Positions 23,727 to 32,794 are shown, counted from the stretch's first letter. The stretch: DNA of 64,000 nucleotides from Mesorhizobium loti CJ3sym (GCF_000472785.1 NZ_AXAL01000028.1:32634-96633), one strand, 5' to 3'. Numbers and translations are program-made. The notes: generated by a model not told the origin, from the letters alone.

Positions 23727-24482
23727 ATGCAGAGTCTGACACCCATTCTCTCGACGATCACGGCGGCGTTTCTCGCCTCTGTCGTCGAGGTCGTGGAAGC
23801 CTTCACCATCGTGCTTGCGGTCGGCGTGACGCGCAGCTGGCGCCCGGCACTGACAGGTGCGGCCCTGGCGCTGGCGGTGCTGGCGGCGCTGGTGCTGGCA
23901 TTTGGCCCGCTGCTGGCGCTGATACCCATCACCACGCTGCAATTCGTCGTCGGGGTGCTGCTGATCCTGTTCGGCATGCGCTGGCTGCGAAAGGCCATCC
24001 TGCGCAGCGTCGGCGTCATCGCGCTGCATGACGAAGAGGCGGCCTTCGCCAAGGAGACAGCCGCCCTGAACCAGCAGGCCAATGATCGCCGCGCCGACTA
24101 CCTCGCCGGACTGGCCTCGTTCAAAGCGGTGCTGCTGGAAGGCGTCGAGGTGGTGTTCATCGTGATTGCCGTCGGCGCCGCTCACGGGCAGACGCTGTAC
24201 GCCGGCCTGGGCGCGCTGGCGGCCTTCATCCTGGTGATGCTCATCGGCCTGGTAATCCACCGGCCACTAGCGCGTGTGCCGGAGAATGCGCTGAAATTCG
24301 TGGTGGGGCTGATGCTCACCAGCTTCGGAATCTTCTGGACCGGTGAGGGCATCGGTGCCGACTGGCCGGGCGCCGATCTCGCTCTGCTCGCCATCTTCGC
24401 CATCGTGGCGCTGGCATCCTTTGCCATGGTGCGCTGGCTGCGCAGCACCTATCCCTTATCGGCCGGAGGGCTCGCCCGATGA
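23727..24482 (+). CDS. Predicted multi-pass membrane protein (COG4280-like)
   Basis: Integral membrane protein of 251 residues with about six to seven helices. Two related acidic motifs, VVEVVEAFTIVLAVG near residue 21 and LEGVEVVFIVIAVG near 139, suggest an internal duplication of a three-helix unit. Acidic pairs of this kind are seen in cation transporters such as the FTR1 and GDT1 classes, so metal or proton transport is a guess. It is translationally coupled to the small gene that follows. AGGA precedes ATG 23727. I see nothing firm in the 198-bp gap upstream of it. Confidence 0.7.
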   Translation: MQSLTPILSTITAAFLASVVEVVEAFTIVLAVGVTRSWRPALTGAALALAVLAALVLAFGPLLALIPITTLQFVVGVLLILFGMRWLRKAILRSVGVIALHDEEAAFAKETAALNQQANDRRADYLAGLASFKAVLLEGVEVVFIVIAVGAAHGQTLYAGLGALAAFILVMLIGLVIHRPLARVPENALKFVVGLMLTSFGIFWTGEGIGADWPGADLALLAIFAIVALASFAMVRWLRSTYPLSAGGLAR

Positions 24483-24694
24483 ACGCCATTCGTCTTGTTG
24501 CCAGGGAATTCTTCGGCATGTTCGTCGATGACGGCAATCTGGCGGTGCTCGCGCTGGTGCTGGTGGCCGCCATCGCGGCAGCGGTGAAGCTGCTTGCACT
24601 GCCGCCGCTCATCGGCGGGGCGCTGCTTCTGGTCGGCTGCCTCGCCATCCTGTTGCAAAGCGTTCGTCGCGCGGCAGGCGCGATCAAGCGGTAG
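24479..24694 (+). CDS. Small two-helix membrane protein coupled to the preceding gene
   Basis: Protein of 71 residues with two hydrophobic helices (about 20-37 and 41-60) and a basic end. Its ATG overlaps the stop of the upstream gene (ATGA), so the two proteins are probably made in similar amounts and may interact. I recognise no family with a known function. Confidence 0.65.
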   Translation: MNAIRLVAREFFGMFVDDGNLAVLALVLVAAIAAAVKLLALPPLIGGALLLVGCLAILLQSVRRAAGAIKR

Positions 24695-24756
24695 CATCGA
24701 CAAGCACCATCGGCCGACGTCGGAACCATGGACGTCGGATGTAAAACCTAAAATCA

Positions 24757-24770
24757 TGGTACCGGTATCA
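24757..24770. promoter_or_regulatory. Palindromic operator TGGTACCGGTATCA (copy 1 of 3)
   Basis: Exact 14-mer with a CCGG centre, typical of LacI/GalR-family sites. Exact copies, one inverted, are at 33933-33946 and 40518-40531. It lies about 207 bp before the amino-acid-type transporter operon and 47 bp from a copy of the AT-rich 13-mer. The LacI protein encoded at 44379-45410 is the likeliest reader. Confidence 0.65.
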
Positions 24771-24816
24771 CGATAGTACAACTTCCTGCCTGAGCGATCG
24801 TAGACAGGCGAATAAC

Positions 24817-24840
24817 ATTATAATAGCATACCATTATAAC
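24817..24840. promoter_or_regulatory. Operator ATTATAATAGCATA plus half-site ATTATAA (copy 1)
   Basis: The 13-mer ATTATAATAGCAT is exact at 24817-24829, and ATTATAA recurs at 24833-24839. Exact copies are found at 34058 (inverted), 39179 and 52363 (inverted), all intergenic and ahead of catabolic or transport genes. I infer that the GntR protein at 34123-34887 binds it. Confidence 0.65.
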
Positions 24841-24976
24841 TCGTAGAGGAACCGCTAAATCCCGGGTTTGCAAGGGATGGCAGCGGGCGAGACCGATCTG
24901 TTTCAAATCCTTGGGCGGCCAGCGCCCCGCACGAGCGATGTCGACACGAGGCGCCCAAAATGCATGGGAGGAAAAC

Positions 24977-25777
24977 ATGCGGACTTTCCTGAGAGGAGCC
25001 GGCGTTCTGCTGGTGCTGGCGCTGTCGGCGTTGATGCCGTCCATCGCGTCAGCCCAATCGGTCGAGGATATCATCTCGCGCGGCAAGCTGGTCGTCGCCA
25101 TCGACACAACGACGCCGCCCTACGGATTTCTCGACGCCAATCTGAAGCCGACCGGTTTCGACATCGAGGTCGCCAACAAGATGGGCGAGGCGCTCGGCGT
25201 TCCCGTCGAATTCGTCACCGTCACCTCGCCCGGCCGTATCCCGGCGCTGCTGACCAAGCAGGTCGATGCGGTGATCTCGATCTTCTCGATCACGCCCGCG
25301 CGTGCCATCCAGATCGACTATTCGATCCCCTATGCCGGCCAGTCGGCGGTGGTGATCGCGCCGAAGAGCACCAGCATCAAGGGCGTCGCCGACCTGCTCG
25401 GCAAGAAGGTTGGCCTGACGCGCGGCACCGGCGAGGACGGGCTGCTGACCAAGGCCGCTGAAACCAATCCAGGCATCGAGATCCTGCGCTTCGACGACTA
25501 TTCCTCGCTGCTACAGGCAATGGTGTCTGGCCAGATCGATGCCATGGGTGGCGGCGACTATGGCGAGATCTATTTGAAGAAGGCCCAGAATGGCGACGCC
25601 TTCGAGCAGAAATACGTGCTGAAAACCTTCTATTTCGGCATCGGCGTCGCCAAGGGCAACGACAATCTGCGCCAGTGGATCAACACCTGGCTGTTCACAA
25701 TGAAGACCGACGGCACGCTGGACGCGCTGTCGATGAAATACCGGAACCAGCCACTGCCGGTGCTGCCTGTCTTCTGA
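24977..25777 (+). CDS. Periplasmic solute-binding protein, polar amino acid ABC type
   Basis: Type II periplasmic binding protein (SBP_bac_3 family) of 266 residues. The signal peptide covers 1-26, with cleavage after ASA. Family segments are GKLVVAIDTTTPPYGF, GFDIEVANKMGEALG and VGLTRGTGEDG. ATG 24977 is chosen behind GGGAGGAAAA. Two permease genes follow, but no ATPase gene. Both shared operator motifs lie in its promoter region. It may therefore bring in an acidic or amino-acid-like substrate of the same catabolic system rather than an ordinary amino acid. Confidence 0.9.
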   Translation: MRTFLRGAGVLLVLALSALMPSIASAQSVEDIISRGKLVVAIDTTTPPYGFLDANLKPTGFDIEVANKMGEALGVPVEFVTVTSPGRIPALLTKQVDAVISIFSITPARAIQIDYSIPYAGQSAVVIAPKSTSIKGVADLLGKKVGLTRGTGEDGLLTKAAETNPGIEILRFDDYSSLLQAMVSGQIDAMGGGDYGEIYLKKAQNGDAFEQKYVLKTFYFGIGVAKGNDNLRQWINTWLFTMKTDGTLDALSMKYRNQPLPVLPVF

Positions 25778-25836
25778 TCACGCATCCGGAGTCGGGCGGG
25801 GCCGGATCGGCCCCGCCTCCTTGACCTCGTGACGGA

Positions 25837-26508
25837 ATGTCCATGCAAACCGCCCTGCAATTCGGCCCGATCCTGGTCCATCTCGACCTGCTGCTACGCG
25901 GGTTGGAGAAGACCATCCAGCTGGCGGCGCTGTCGATCCTGTTCGGCACCGCCATCGGCGTTCTCGGCGCCGTCGGCCGCAGTTTCGGGCCGCGTTTCCT
26001 GTCGTGGCCGATCGCCTGCTATGTCGAGCTGATCCGCAACACGCCGCTTTTGATCCAACTCTATTTCGTGTTCTTTTCGCTGCCGCTGTTCGGCTTCAAG
26101 CTGTCGAGCACCACGGCGGCCGTCGTCGCGCTCTCAATCCATCTCGGCGCCTATGCCACCGAGATATTGCGCGCCGGCATCGAGGCCATTCCGGAAGGGC
26201 AGATCGAGGCGGCCAAGTCGCTCGGCCTCAGCCGCTACCGCATCATCCGTCATGTCGTGCTGGTGCCGGCGGCGCGCGCGGTCTACCCGTCGCTATCGGC
26301 GCAGTTCATCCTGCAGATCATGGGCACCTCGATCGTCGGGGCTATCGCGGCCGAGGAACTGACGGCGGTTGCCAACAACCTCGTCATGCAGACCTTCCGG
26401 AGCTTCGAGGTCTACATCATCATCGCGGTCATCTATTTCGTGCTCGTGCAGGCCGCCAGCCTGCTGTTTGCCGGCATCGGCAAGCTCATGTTCCGCTGGA
26501 AGGTCTAA
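25837..26508 (+). CDS. Amino-acid-type ABC transporter permease 1
   Basis: HisM/GlnP-type permease of 223 residues with about five helices. The family pattern is ELIRNTPLLIQLYFVFF near residue 65, and the EAA-loop segment EAAKSLGLSRYRIIRHVVLV near 127-146 contacts the ATPase. Pairs of such permeases form heterodimers. It lies 59 bp after the binding-protein gene and three bases before the second permease gene. Confidence 0.92.
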   Translation: MSMQTALQFGPILVHLDLLLRGLEKTIQLAALSILFGTAIGVLGAVGRSFGPRFLSWPIACYVELIRNTPLLIQLYFVFFSLPLFGFKLSSTTAAVVALSIHLGAYATEILRAGIEAIPEGQIEAAKSLGLSRYRIIRHVVLVPAARAVYPSLSAQFILQIMGTSIVGAIAAEELTAVANNLVMQTFRSFEVYIIIAVIYFVLVQAASLLFAGIGKLMFRWKV

Positions 26509-26511
26509 ACC

Positions 26512-27204
26512 ATGAGCCTGCGCGATTTCGGCCCCAATGAATTGATGTTCCTGCTCTTGGCGACGCGCTGGACGATCCTGCTGGCGCTCATCGCCTTTGC
26601 CGGCGGCGGCCTGATCGGCCTCGTGGTGGCGGCGATCCGGGTGGCGCCGGCGCGGCCGCTGCGCTGGCTGGCCGCCTTCTACACCCAGTTCTTCATGGGC
26701 ACGCCGATCCTGATCCAGCTGTTCATGGCTTATTACGGATCTTCGTTCCTTGGCTACCGGCCGGACCCGTGGGTGGCTGCGGCGGTGACATTCTCGCTCA
26801 ATGGCGGCGCCTTCTTCGGCGAGATTTTTCGTGGTGCCATCGAGGCGATCCCCAAGGGGCAGTGGGAAGCAGCGACCGCGCTCGGCTTCCGCTTTGTCAG
26901 GACGCTGCGGCTGGTGATCATCCCGCAGGCGGTACGGCTGATGCTGCCGCCAACCGTTGGCTTCATGGTCCAGATCGTCAAGACGACGTCCATCGCCTCG
27001 CTGATCGGGCTGACCGAGCTTGCCCGCGCCGCCACGCAGGTCAACACCGTCACCTTCCAGCCGGTGATGGTGTTCGGCACGGTGTCGATCATCTACTTCG
27101 CACTCTGCTGGCCGCTGTCGCTCTATGCCGGCCACCTCGAGCGTCGTTTCGCTACCGGAACGATGCGCAAGGCCGAGTCGCCGTTGGTCATGTCCGCTAT
27201 CTGA
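26512..27204 (+). CDS. Amino-acid-type ABC transporter permease 2
   Basis: Second permease of the pair, 230 residues. The pattern FFMGTPILIQLFMAYY is near residue 62 and the EAA loop WEAATALGFRFVRTLRLVII near 121-140. The start ATG 26512 follows the first permease by three bases. The operon ends here. The next gene is on the other strand ten bases later, so the ATPase must come from elsewhere in the genome. Confidence 0.92.
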   Translation: MSLRDFGPNELMFLLLATRWTILLALIAFAGGGLIGLVVAAIRVAPARPLRWLAAFYTQFFMGTPILIQLFMAYYGSSFLGYRPDPWVAAAVTFSLNGGAFFGEIFRGAIEAIPKGQWEAATALGFRFVRTLRLVIIPQAVRLMLPPTVGFMVQIVKTTSIASLIGLTELARAATQVNTVTFQPVMVFGTVSIIYFALCWPLSLYAGHLERRFATGTMRKAESPLVMSAI

Positions 27205-27213
27205 GCGAGCCCA

Positions 27214-28095
27214 TCAGCCCTTGAAGGCCGGCAGCGTCAGACCCTTGACGCCGACATCGAGCGCGAACAATCCGCCTGGATTCTGCTGGCCGATGAAGTG
27301 GCTGTTGGGGCGCTTAAGCACGGCAGACGTGACGTAGAGAATGTCGAGGTCCTTGCCGCCGAATTCACAGCAGGTTGGCAGGTCGGTCGGCAGCAGCACG
27401 GTCTGCATCAGCCGGCCATCGGCGTCGTAACGGCAGACCTTGCTGGTCACCGGGATGGTCACCCAGTAGCAGCCCTCGGCGTCCACCGTAGCGCCATCGG
27501 CGACGCCGCCGGTCACCGTCATGTCGATGAAGGTGCGGCGGTTCTCGATGTCGCCGGTAGCAGGATCGAAATCATAGGCCCACACCGCGCCGGCATGGCT
27601 GTCGGAGAAGTACATGGTTTTCGAATCCGGGCTCCAGGCGAGACCGTTGGAGCAGCCAATGCCGTCGATCATCTTGTGGACCGACAGATCGGGATCGAGC
27701 CTATAGAGCGCGCCGATGAATTCGATCGGCTTGCCTGGCACTTCGAACATCGAGCCCGACCAGAAGCGGCCCTGGCGATCCGGCTTGCCGTCGTTGAAGC
27801 GGGTTGCCGGCATATGGGATTCCGGGTCGACGATCGGCTCGAATTTGCCGGTCACCGGGTCGAAGAAGTGGAAACCGTTGGTCATGGTCAGCACCAGACC
27901 GCCTTTTTCGCGCAGGCCGAGGCAACCGAGATATTCCGGCGTGGCGAAGACTTCGTCCTTGCCGGTAGCGGGATCGTAGCGGTGGATCAGCTTCTTCCAG
28001 ATGTCGATCCACCACAGCACGCCGGCTTGCGGGTCCCAAAGCGTGCCTTCGCCGAGTTCGGCCCTGGCGTCGACGACACAAGAGATTTCGACCAT
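27214..28095 (-). CDS. SMP-30/gluconolactonase-family lactonase
   Basis: Six-bladed beta-propeller protein of 293 residues. The metal-site segments of the family are present: LGEGTLWD near residue 13, RFNDGKPDRQGRFWSGSM near 100-117, GCSNGLAWSPD near 147 and YFSDSHAGAVWAYDFD near 161. Such enzymes hydrolyse sugar lactones to acids. AAGGAGAG precedes ATG 28095. It is the last gene of the transporter operon 33859 to 27214, which implies that the imported or oxidised substrate passes through a lactone. Confidence 0.92.
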   Translation of the reverse strand: MVEISCVVDARAELGEGTLWDPQAGVLWWIDIWKKLIHRYDPATGKDEVFATPEYLGCLGLREKGGLVLTMTNGFHFFDPVTGKFEPIVDPESHMPATRFNDGKPDRQGRFWSGSMFEVPGKPIEFIGALYRLDPDLSVHKMIDGIGCSNGLAWSPDSKTMYFSDSHAGAVWAYDFDPATGDIENRRTFIDMTVTGGVADGATVDAEGCYWVTIPVTSKVCRYDADGRLMQTVLLPTDLPTCCEFGGKDLDILYVTSAVLKRPNSHFIGQQNPGGLFALDVGVKGLTLPAFKG

Positions 28096-28097
28096 GG

Positions 28098-29066
28098 TCA
28101 GCTCTCCTTTCTGCGCAGCCTGCCGCCGAGGCCGGCGAAGGTTTCGCTGCCGATCGAGACGGTGAGCAAGATAACCGCGCCATAGACGATGAGCAGTGCC
28201 CCGCTCGACAGGTTCAGCGCCGGCAAAAGACCGGTCAGGATGGTCAGCACCATGGCGCCGGCGACGGTGCCGAGATAATGCCCGCTGCCGCCGAGGATGG
28301 AGGCGCCGCCGATCGCCACCGCGGCGATCGAGGTGAACAGATAGGCGTCGCCCATGCCGAGATAGGCCTGGCCGGAATAACCGGTCAAAAGCATGCCGGC
28401 GAAGGCGGCGGTCAGGCCCGAGATGACATAGGTCAGGATGGTGGTGCGCGCTGTCGGCACGCCAGAGAATTCCGCCACCGTGGCGCTGGTGCCGAGCGCA
28501 TAGAGATGCCGGCCGAACGCCGCCTTGGAGAGCAGCAGCGTCGCAACGAGAGTCAGCGCCAGCCAGATCAGCGCGATGACCGGAAAGCCACCGATGCGCC
28601 CGACCGACAGGAACTGGATCAAGGCCGGCGCCGAGGGCGTCGGCGAGCCGCCGGTCAGCACCAGGATCAGGCCTTGCAGGATGACGTTGGTGGCTAGCGT
28701 CATGATGATCGGCGGCACGCCGAACTGGGCGACGCCGACACCGTTGATCAGGCCGATGAAGGCGCCACCGGCGAGCAGCAACGGCATGACCCAGACCAGC
28801 GGCAGGTCCTGGCCGCCGCACAGCAGCGCCATGATAATCGCTGCCGAATTGAGCACCCAGGGCACCGAGAGGTCGATGCCGCCGCCGATGATGACGAACG
28901 TCTGGCCGAGCGCGACAATGCCGACGAAGGCCGCCAGCACGACGGTCGAGCGCATGTTGGAGACCGAGAGGAAGCCCGGTGAGAACAAAGCCGTGACCAG
29001 GAGCAGCACGACCATGCCGGCATAGGCAAGCACGATGAGGCGATTGCGGGCGAGGAAAGCGCTCAT
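28098..29066 (-). CDS. Sugar ABC transporter permease (CUT2), second of a pair
   Basis: RbsC-type permease of 322 residues with IGGGIDLSVPWVLN near residue 61 and GGASILGGSGHYLG near 255. It starts at ATG 29066, overlapping the stop of the first permease (ATGA), and ends two bases before the lactonase start region. Two different permease genes in one CUT2 operon suggest a heterodimeric channel. Confidence 0.9.
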   Translation of the reverse strand: MSAFLARNRLIVLAYAGMVVLLLVTALFSPGFLSVSNMRSTVVLAAFVGIVALGQTFVIIGGGIDLSVPWVLNSAAIIMALLCGGQDLPLVWVMPLLLAGGAFIGLINGVGVAQFGVPPIIMTLATNVILQGLILVLTGGSPTPSAPALIQFLSVGRIGGFPVIALIWLALTLVATLLLSKAAFGRHLYALGTSATVAEFSGVPTARTTILTYVISGLTAAFAGMLLTGYSGQAYLGMGDAYLFTSIAAVAIGGASILGGSGHYLGTVAGAMVLTILTGLLPALNLSSGALLIVYGAVILLTVSIGSETFAGLGGRLRRKES

Positions 29067-30094
29067 TGGACGCGGTTCCTGGCGGCCTTTTCGGCAACGG
29101 AACTGGCCAGCACCGAAAGCAGCAGGATGACGCCGGACGCGACCGGCTGCCAGTAGCTCGACACATGCAGGACGAAGACGAGGTTGCCGATCAGCGTCAG
29201 CACGAAGGCGCCGATCAGCGTGCCGGCGAGATGGCCACGGCCGCCAAACAGGCTGACGCCGCCGATGACCGCCGCCGCCACTGAAGGCAAGATATAGTCC
29301 TTGCCGATGGTCGGCGACCCCGCGCCGGTCTGCGTCACCAGGAACAGCGCCGCGCCAGCGGCGAACAGACCGGAGAGGCCGTAGGTGACGAGATTGACTC
29401 TTGTGATCGAGACACCGGACAGGAAGGCCGATTTCTCGTTGGAGCCTGCCGCCTGGATGGTGATGCCGACGCGCGTCGCACGGAACCACCACCAGAACAG
29501 CAGCAAAGCCAGCAGCATCCAGACCGGGCTGGTCAAGCCAAAGAGCTGCGCAGAGGCGAAGCCGACCCACCAGACGGGGATGCTGCCGCCATCGGTCGGC
29601 AGGATGATCATGGCGACGCCGTTGAGGATCGACCAGGTGGCGAGCGTGACAAGGAAGGGCTGCAGCTTGAGCAGCGAGATCAGCAGGCCGTTGAGCGCGC
29701 CGATCAGGAAGCCGAGCGCCAGAATGATCAACGTCCAAAGTGCGGTCGTCGACGGATCGTCGGTGAAGCGTGTCGCCGCGATCACCGTGCCAAGGCTGAT
29801 CATGCCGCCGATCGACAGATCGATGCCGCCGCGCACCAGCACGATGGTCTGGCCGGTCGCCGCAAGCATCAGCGTCATCGCCGCCGCCGTGTCGAGGTTG
29901 ATCTCATCGAGCGTGAAGACGCCGGACTGCAAGCTGCCATAGATGGCAACGATAAGCGCCAGCATCAGACAGGCGACCAGGAACGGCGCACGGTCGAGCA
30001 AGCGGCCGCGCCAGTCGATACCCGGCCTGGCTTGTTTCTCTTCAGCTGGCCTTTGCGCCATCTCCAACGGTCTCTCCGCAGCTGACATCACCAT
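29063..30094 (-). CDS. Sugar ABC transporter permease (CUT2), first of a pair
   Basis: RbsC-type permease of 343 residues. After a hydrophilic N-terminus of about 35 residues come the membrane helices, with VRGGIDLSIGGMISLG near 85 and AVIGGVSLFGGRGHLAG near 285. ATG 30094 follows the ATPase stop by three bases; ATG 30088 is also possible. Its paralog follows with an ATGA overlap. Confidence 0.9.
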   Translation of the reverse strand: MVMSAAERPLEMAQRPAEEKQARPGIDWRGRLLDRAPFLVACLMLALIVAIYGSLQSGVFTLDEINLDTAAAMTLMLAATGQTIVLVRGGIDLSIGGMISLGTVIAATRFTDDPSTTALWTLIILALGFLIGALNGLLISLLKLQPFLVTLATWSILNGVAMIILPTDGGSIPVWWVGFASAQLFGLTSPVWMLLALLLFWWWFRATRVGITIQAAGSNEKSAFLSGVSITRVNLVTYGLSGLFAAGAALFLVTQTGAGSPTIGKDYILPSVAAAVIGGVSLFGGRGHLAGTLIGAFVLTLIGNLVFVLHVSSYWQPVASGVILLLSVLASSVAEKAARNRVQ

Positions 30095-30097
30095 GCC

Positions 30098-31600
30098 TCA
30101 GGCCACCCTGGTTTCAAGCATGGCGGCGCGCAAAATGCCTTCTTCGGAGATATGATCCCCTTCCAGCGCCGCCGCGATACCGCCGTTGCGCATCACCATC
30201 ACGCGGTCGGCGACATGCACAAGTTCCGGCATGTCGCTGGAATGGAACAGGATCGCGTAGCCCTTGGCCGCGAGGTCGCGCATCAGCTGAAAGATCTCGC
30301 CCTTGGTGCCGACATCGACGCCGCGCGTCGGATCGTAGAGCAGGAGCACGCGTGCTTGCGTGAGCAGCATCTTGCCGAAGATCACCTTCTGCTGGTTGCC
30401 GCCCGACAAGGTGCCGGCAAGCTGCTCCGATGTGCCAGCCTTGATGCGCAGGAAATCGACCATCTCCTTGACCAGGGCGGCTTCCTTTTGCCGGCTCAGC
30501 AAGCCGTTTTCGGTAAAGCGCTTGATGACCGACAAGGTGAGGTTCTCGCGCACGCTCTTGGTCAGCAGCAGCCCCTGTCCGCGCCGATCCTCCGGCACCA
30601 GGGCGATGCCGTCCTTGCCGGTCAGCGCCTGGCGCGGATTGTTGATCAAGGTGGGCTTGCCCCACAGCTCTATGCTGCCGCTCGCCTTGCTGGCGCCGAA
30701 CAGCGCCTGGAACAGTTCGCGCTGGCCGTGGCCCTGCAGGCCACCGACGCCGAGCACCTCGCCTTCACGCAGCGCGAAATCGACCTGGGAAAGCCGACTG
30801 CCGCTGGAGAAATTCTTGACCCTGAGCGCAATGCAATCGGTCGCGGTTGCCACGCGCTCGGGATAGAGACGGTCGAGATGCCGGCCTATCATCTGGGTGA
30901 CGATCTCGTTGTCGGACACGGCATTGGCCTCGTGCGCGGCGACGGTGCTGCCATTGCGGAAAATGGTCAGCCGGTCGGCGATGGCGCGCACCTCGGCCAT
31001 GCGGTGCGAGATGAAGATGACCAGCCTTCCCTCTGCCGCCAGTTGCCGGGTCAACTTCAGCAGCCATTCGGCTTCGCGCGCGGGCAGCGCCGAGGTCGCC
31101 TCGTCGAGGATCAGGATGCGCGGGTCCTTGGCCAGGCCCTTGGCGATCTCGACGATCTGCCGTTCGGCCAGCGTCAGCCGCCGCAACTCCTGATCGGGGC
31201 GCAGTGCCGGAAAATCATACTTCTCCAGCAGCGCCAGCGTCTTTCGGCGCATCTCGCCACGGTTGACGGTGCGCAACAGCGTCCTCGGCTCGTGGCGGAA
31301 CCAGATGTTCTGTTCGACGCTGAGATCGGGGATCAACGAGAGTTCCTGGAAGACGGCGGCAATGCCCAACGCCTGGGCCGCATCCGGATTGGCGGGGCGA
31401 TAATCCGTGCCGTCGACTAGGATCGACCCGCCATCATGTTTCACGGCACCTGACAGGATCTGGATGAAGGTGCTCTTGCCCGCGCCGTTCTCGCCAAGCA
31501 GCGCGTGCACCTCGCCGGCGCGGGCGCTGAATGTCGCCTCGCTCAGCGCGACGATGCCGCCATAGCGTTTGGACAGGCCTTTGACGGTGACGAGGTCCAT
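30098..31600 (-). CDS. Sugar ABC transporter ATPase, two-domain (RbsA type)
   Basis: Two nucleotide-binding domains in 500 residues. Domain 1 has Walker A GENGAGKST near residue 38 and Walker B LILDEATSALP. Domain 2 has the signature LSGGNQQKV near 390, but its Walker B reads VLLLYDPTRGVD. Tyr stands where Asp is expected and Asp where the catalytic Glu is expected. Domain 2 may thus be the weak site, as is common for one half of such ATPases. ATG 31600 is preferred over an in-frame ATG ten codons upstream, because the domain starts at once. Confidence 0.9.
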   Translation of the reverse strand: MDLVTVKGLSKRYGGIVALSEATFSARAGEVHALLGENGAGKSTFIQILSGAVKHDGGSILVDGTDYRPANPDAAQALGIAAVFQELSLIPDLSVEQNIWFRHEPRTLLRTVNRGEMRRKTLALLEKYDFPALRPDQELRRLTLAERQIVEIAKGLAKDPRILILDEATSALPAREAEWLLKLTRQLAAEGRLVIFISHRMAEVRAIADRLTIFRNGSTVAAHEANAVSDNEIVTQMIGRHLDRLYPERVATATDCIALRVKNFSSGSRLSQVDFALREGEVLGVGGLQGHGQRELFQALFGASKASGSIELWGKPTLINNPRQALTGKDGIALVPEDRRGQGLLLTKSVRENLTLSVIKRFTENGLLSRQKEAALVKEMVDFLRIKAGTSEQLAGTLSGGNQQKVIFGKMLLTQARVLLLYDPTRGVDVGTKGEIFQLMRDLAAKGYAILFHSSDMPELVHVADRVMVMRNGGIAAALEGDHISEEGILRAAMLETRVA

Positions 31601-31667
31601 GAATGCGCCTTCGAAAAGCTCTCCCGACATCCTGCGATGCCGGGAGACAGGGTCGTGGTCACGGATG

Positions 31668-32735
31668 TTACTTCGCCCCGGCGGCTTCCGCAGCGGTGAT
31701 CTCGACCCAGTCGGGCGTGATCGGCAGCGTCAGGCCGGGCGCTTGATCCGGAAAGGCGTTTTCGCCGACCGCGATCTTGATCATCTTGGTGCCCGGATAA
31801 AGCTTGGACTCGAAGGGATCGGTGGTGACGAAGTCGCCCTTGACCGAGACGGATCGCTCTGCCGGCTTCTTGCCGGTGTCGAGAATGTCGACCGCCAGCT
31901 TGATCGCTTCCGAGGAGAGATAGGCCGGGTTGGAGCCAAGGATGCACTTGGCACCTTGCGTCTGGGCGCAAGTAACGGCGGCGACATTGTAGGAGAAGCC
32001 GACGACCGGGACGATCGGCCGCCCCGCATCCTTGATGGCCTGGATGGCGCCGGAGCCGTAGCCTTGCGTCATGATGCCGTCGATCTTTGGATTGGCGGCA
32101 AGCAGCGCCGCGACTCCCGACTGCTCCGGACCGAGCGCGTAATTGCCATTGTAGTAACCGACGACCTTGATGTCGGGGTATTTGGCCAGCACCTTTTCAT
32201 AGCCACCCTGCAGCTGCGCCGAGATTGGTGCGCCGGCGAGGCCGCGATCGAGGATGATGTTGCCCTTGCCGCCCAGCTGCGTCGCCATCCACTCGGCCAT
32301 GACTGAAGGGATGCGGTCCCAGTCGGAAGCCACTGCGAAAGCGCAGGGCTCGGTCACCACCTGGTCGAAGGAGATGACGACGATACCGGCGTCGCAGGCC
32401 TTCTTGATGGTCGGGTTCAAGGCCGAATCCGAACCGGCGTCGACGAGGATCGCGTCCGGCTTCTGGCGGATGATGTTGTTGAGCGAATTGATCTGCGCCT
32501 GGACGGTGTTCTCGACATTCTCGATCTTGAGGTCGACGCGGCCTTTCAGCGGACCCTTGTTGACCGATACGGTGGCGACACGCTCCATCTGCTGGCGCCA
32601 GTCATTGCCGACGAAATTGTTTGAGAGATAGATGGTGTAGGGCTTCTTGTCTTCGGCATGGCCGGCCTGCATGCCCACCGCCATCATGGCGGCTGCAAGC
32701 GCTGCGAGGCCGATGTTGCGGCTCAATGATTTCAT
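31668..32735 (-). CDS. Periplasmic sugar-binding protein, tandem paralog B
   Basis: Type I periplasmic binding protein of 355 residues. The signal peptide is at 1-27 (cleavage after GHA), and the mature protein begins EDKKPYTIYLSNNFVGNDWR. It is a close paralog of the next-upstream gene: the segments YLSNNFVGNDWRQQMERVA and LDRGLAGAPIS (MDRGLAGAPIS in the paralog) are shared, and both have the end pattern LPITPDWVEIT/LPVSPSWVEIT. CGGGAGGAGA precedes ATG 32735. It serves the two-permease transporter downstream. Two binding proteins suggest two related ligands. Confidence 0.9.
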   Translation of the reverse strand: MKSLSRNIGLAALAAAMMAVGMQAGHAEDKKPYTIYLSNNFVGNDWRQQMERVATVSVNKGPLKGRVDLKIENVENTVQAQINSLNNIIRQKPDAILVDAGSDSALNPTIKKACDAGIVVISFDQVVTEPCAFAVASDWDRIPSVMAEWMATQLGGKGNIILDRGLAGAPISAQLQGGYEKVLAKYPDIKVVGYYNGNYALGPEQSGVAALLAANPKIDGIMTQGYGSGAIQAIKDAGRPIVPVVGFSYNVAAVTCAQTQGAKCILGSNPAYLSSEAIKLAVDILDTGKKPAERSVSVKGDFVTTDPFESKLYPGTKMIKIAVGENAFPDQAPGLTLPITPDWVEITAAEAAGAK

Positions 32736-32794
32736 GATTTTCTCCTCCCGTTTTTGTTCGAAACAGTGGCGCCAAATACGGCGCATTGCACGCG

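Noticed and set aside
28096..29166. N-terminal extension of the lactonase frame to 650 residues
   Set aside because: The upstream half is permease sequence read in the wrong frame. ATG 28095 has AAGGAGAG before it and starts the propeller domain.
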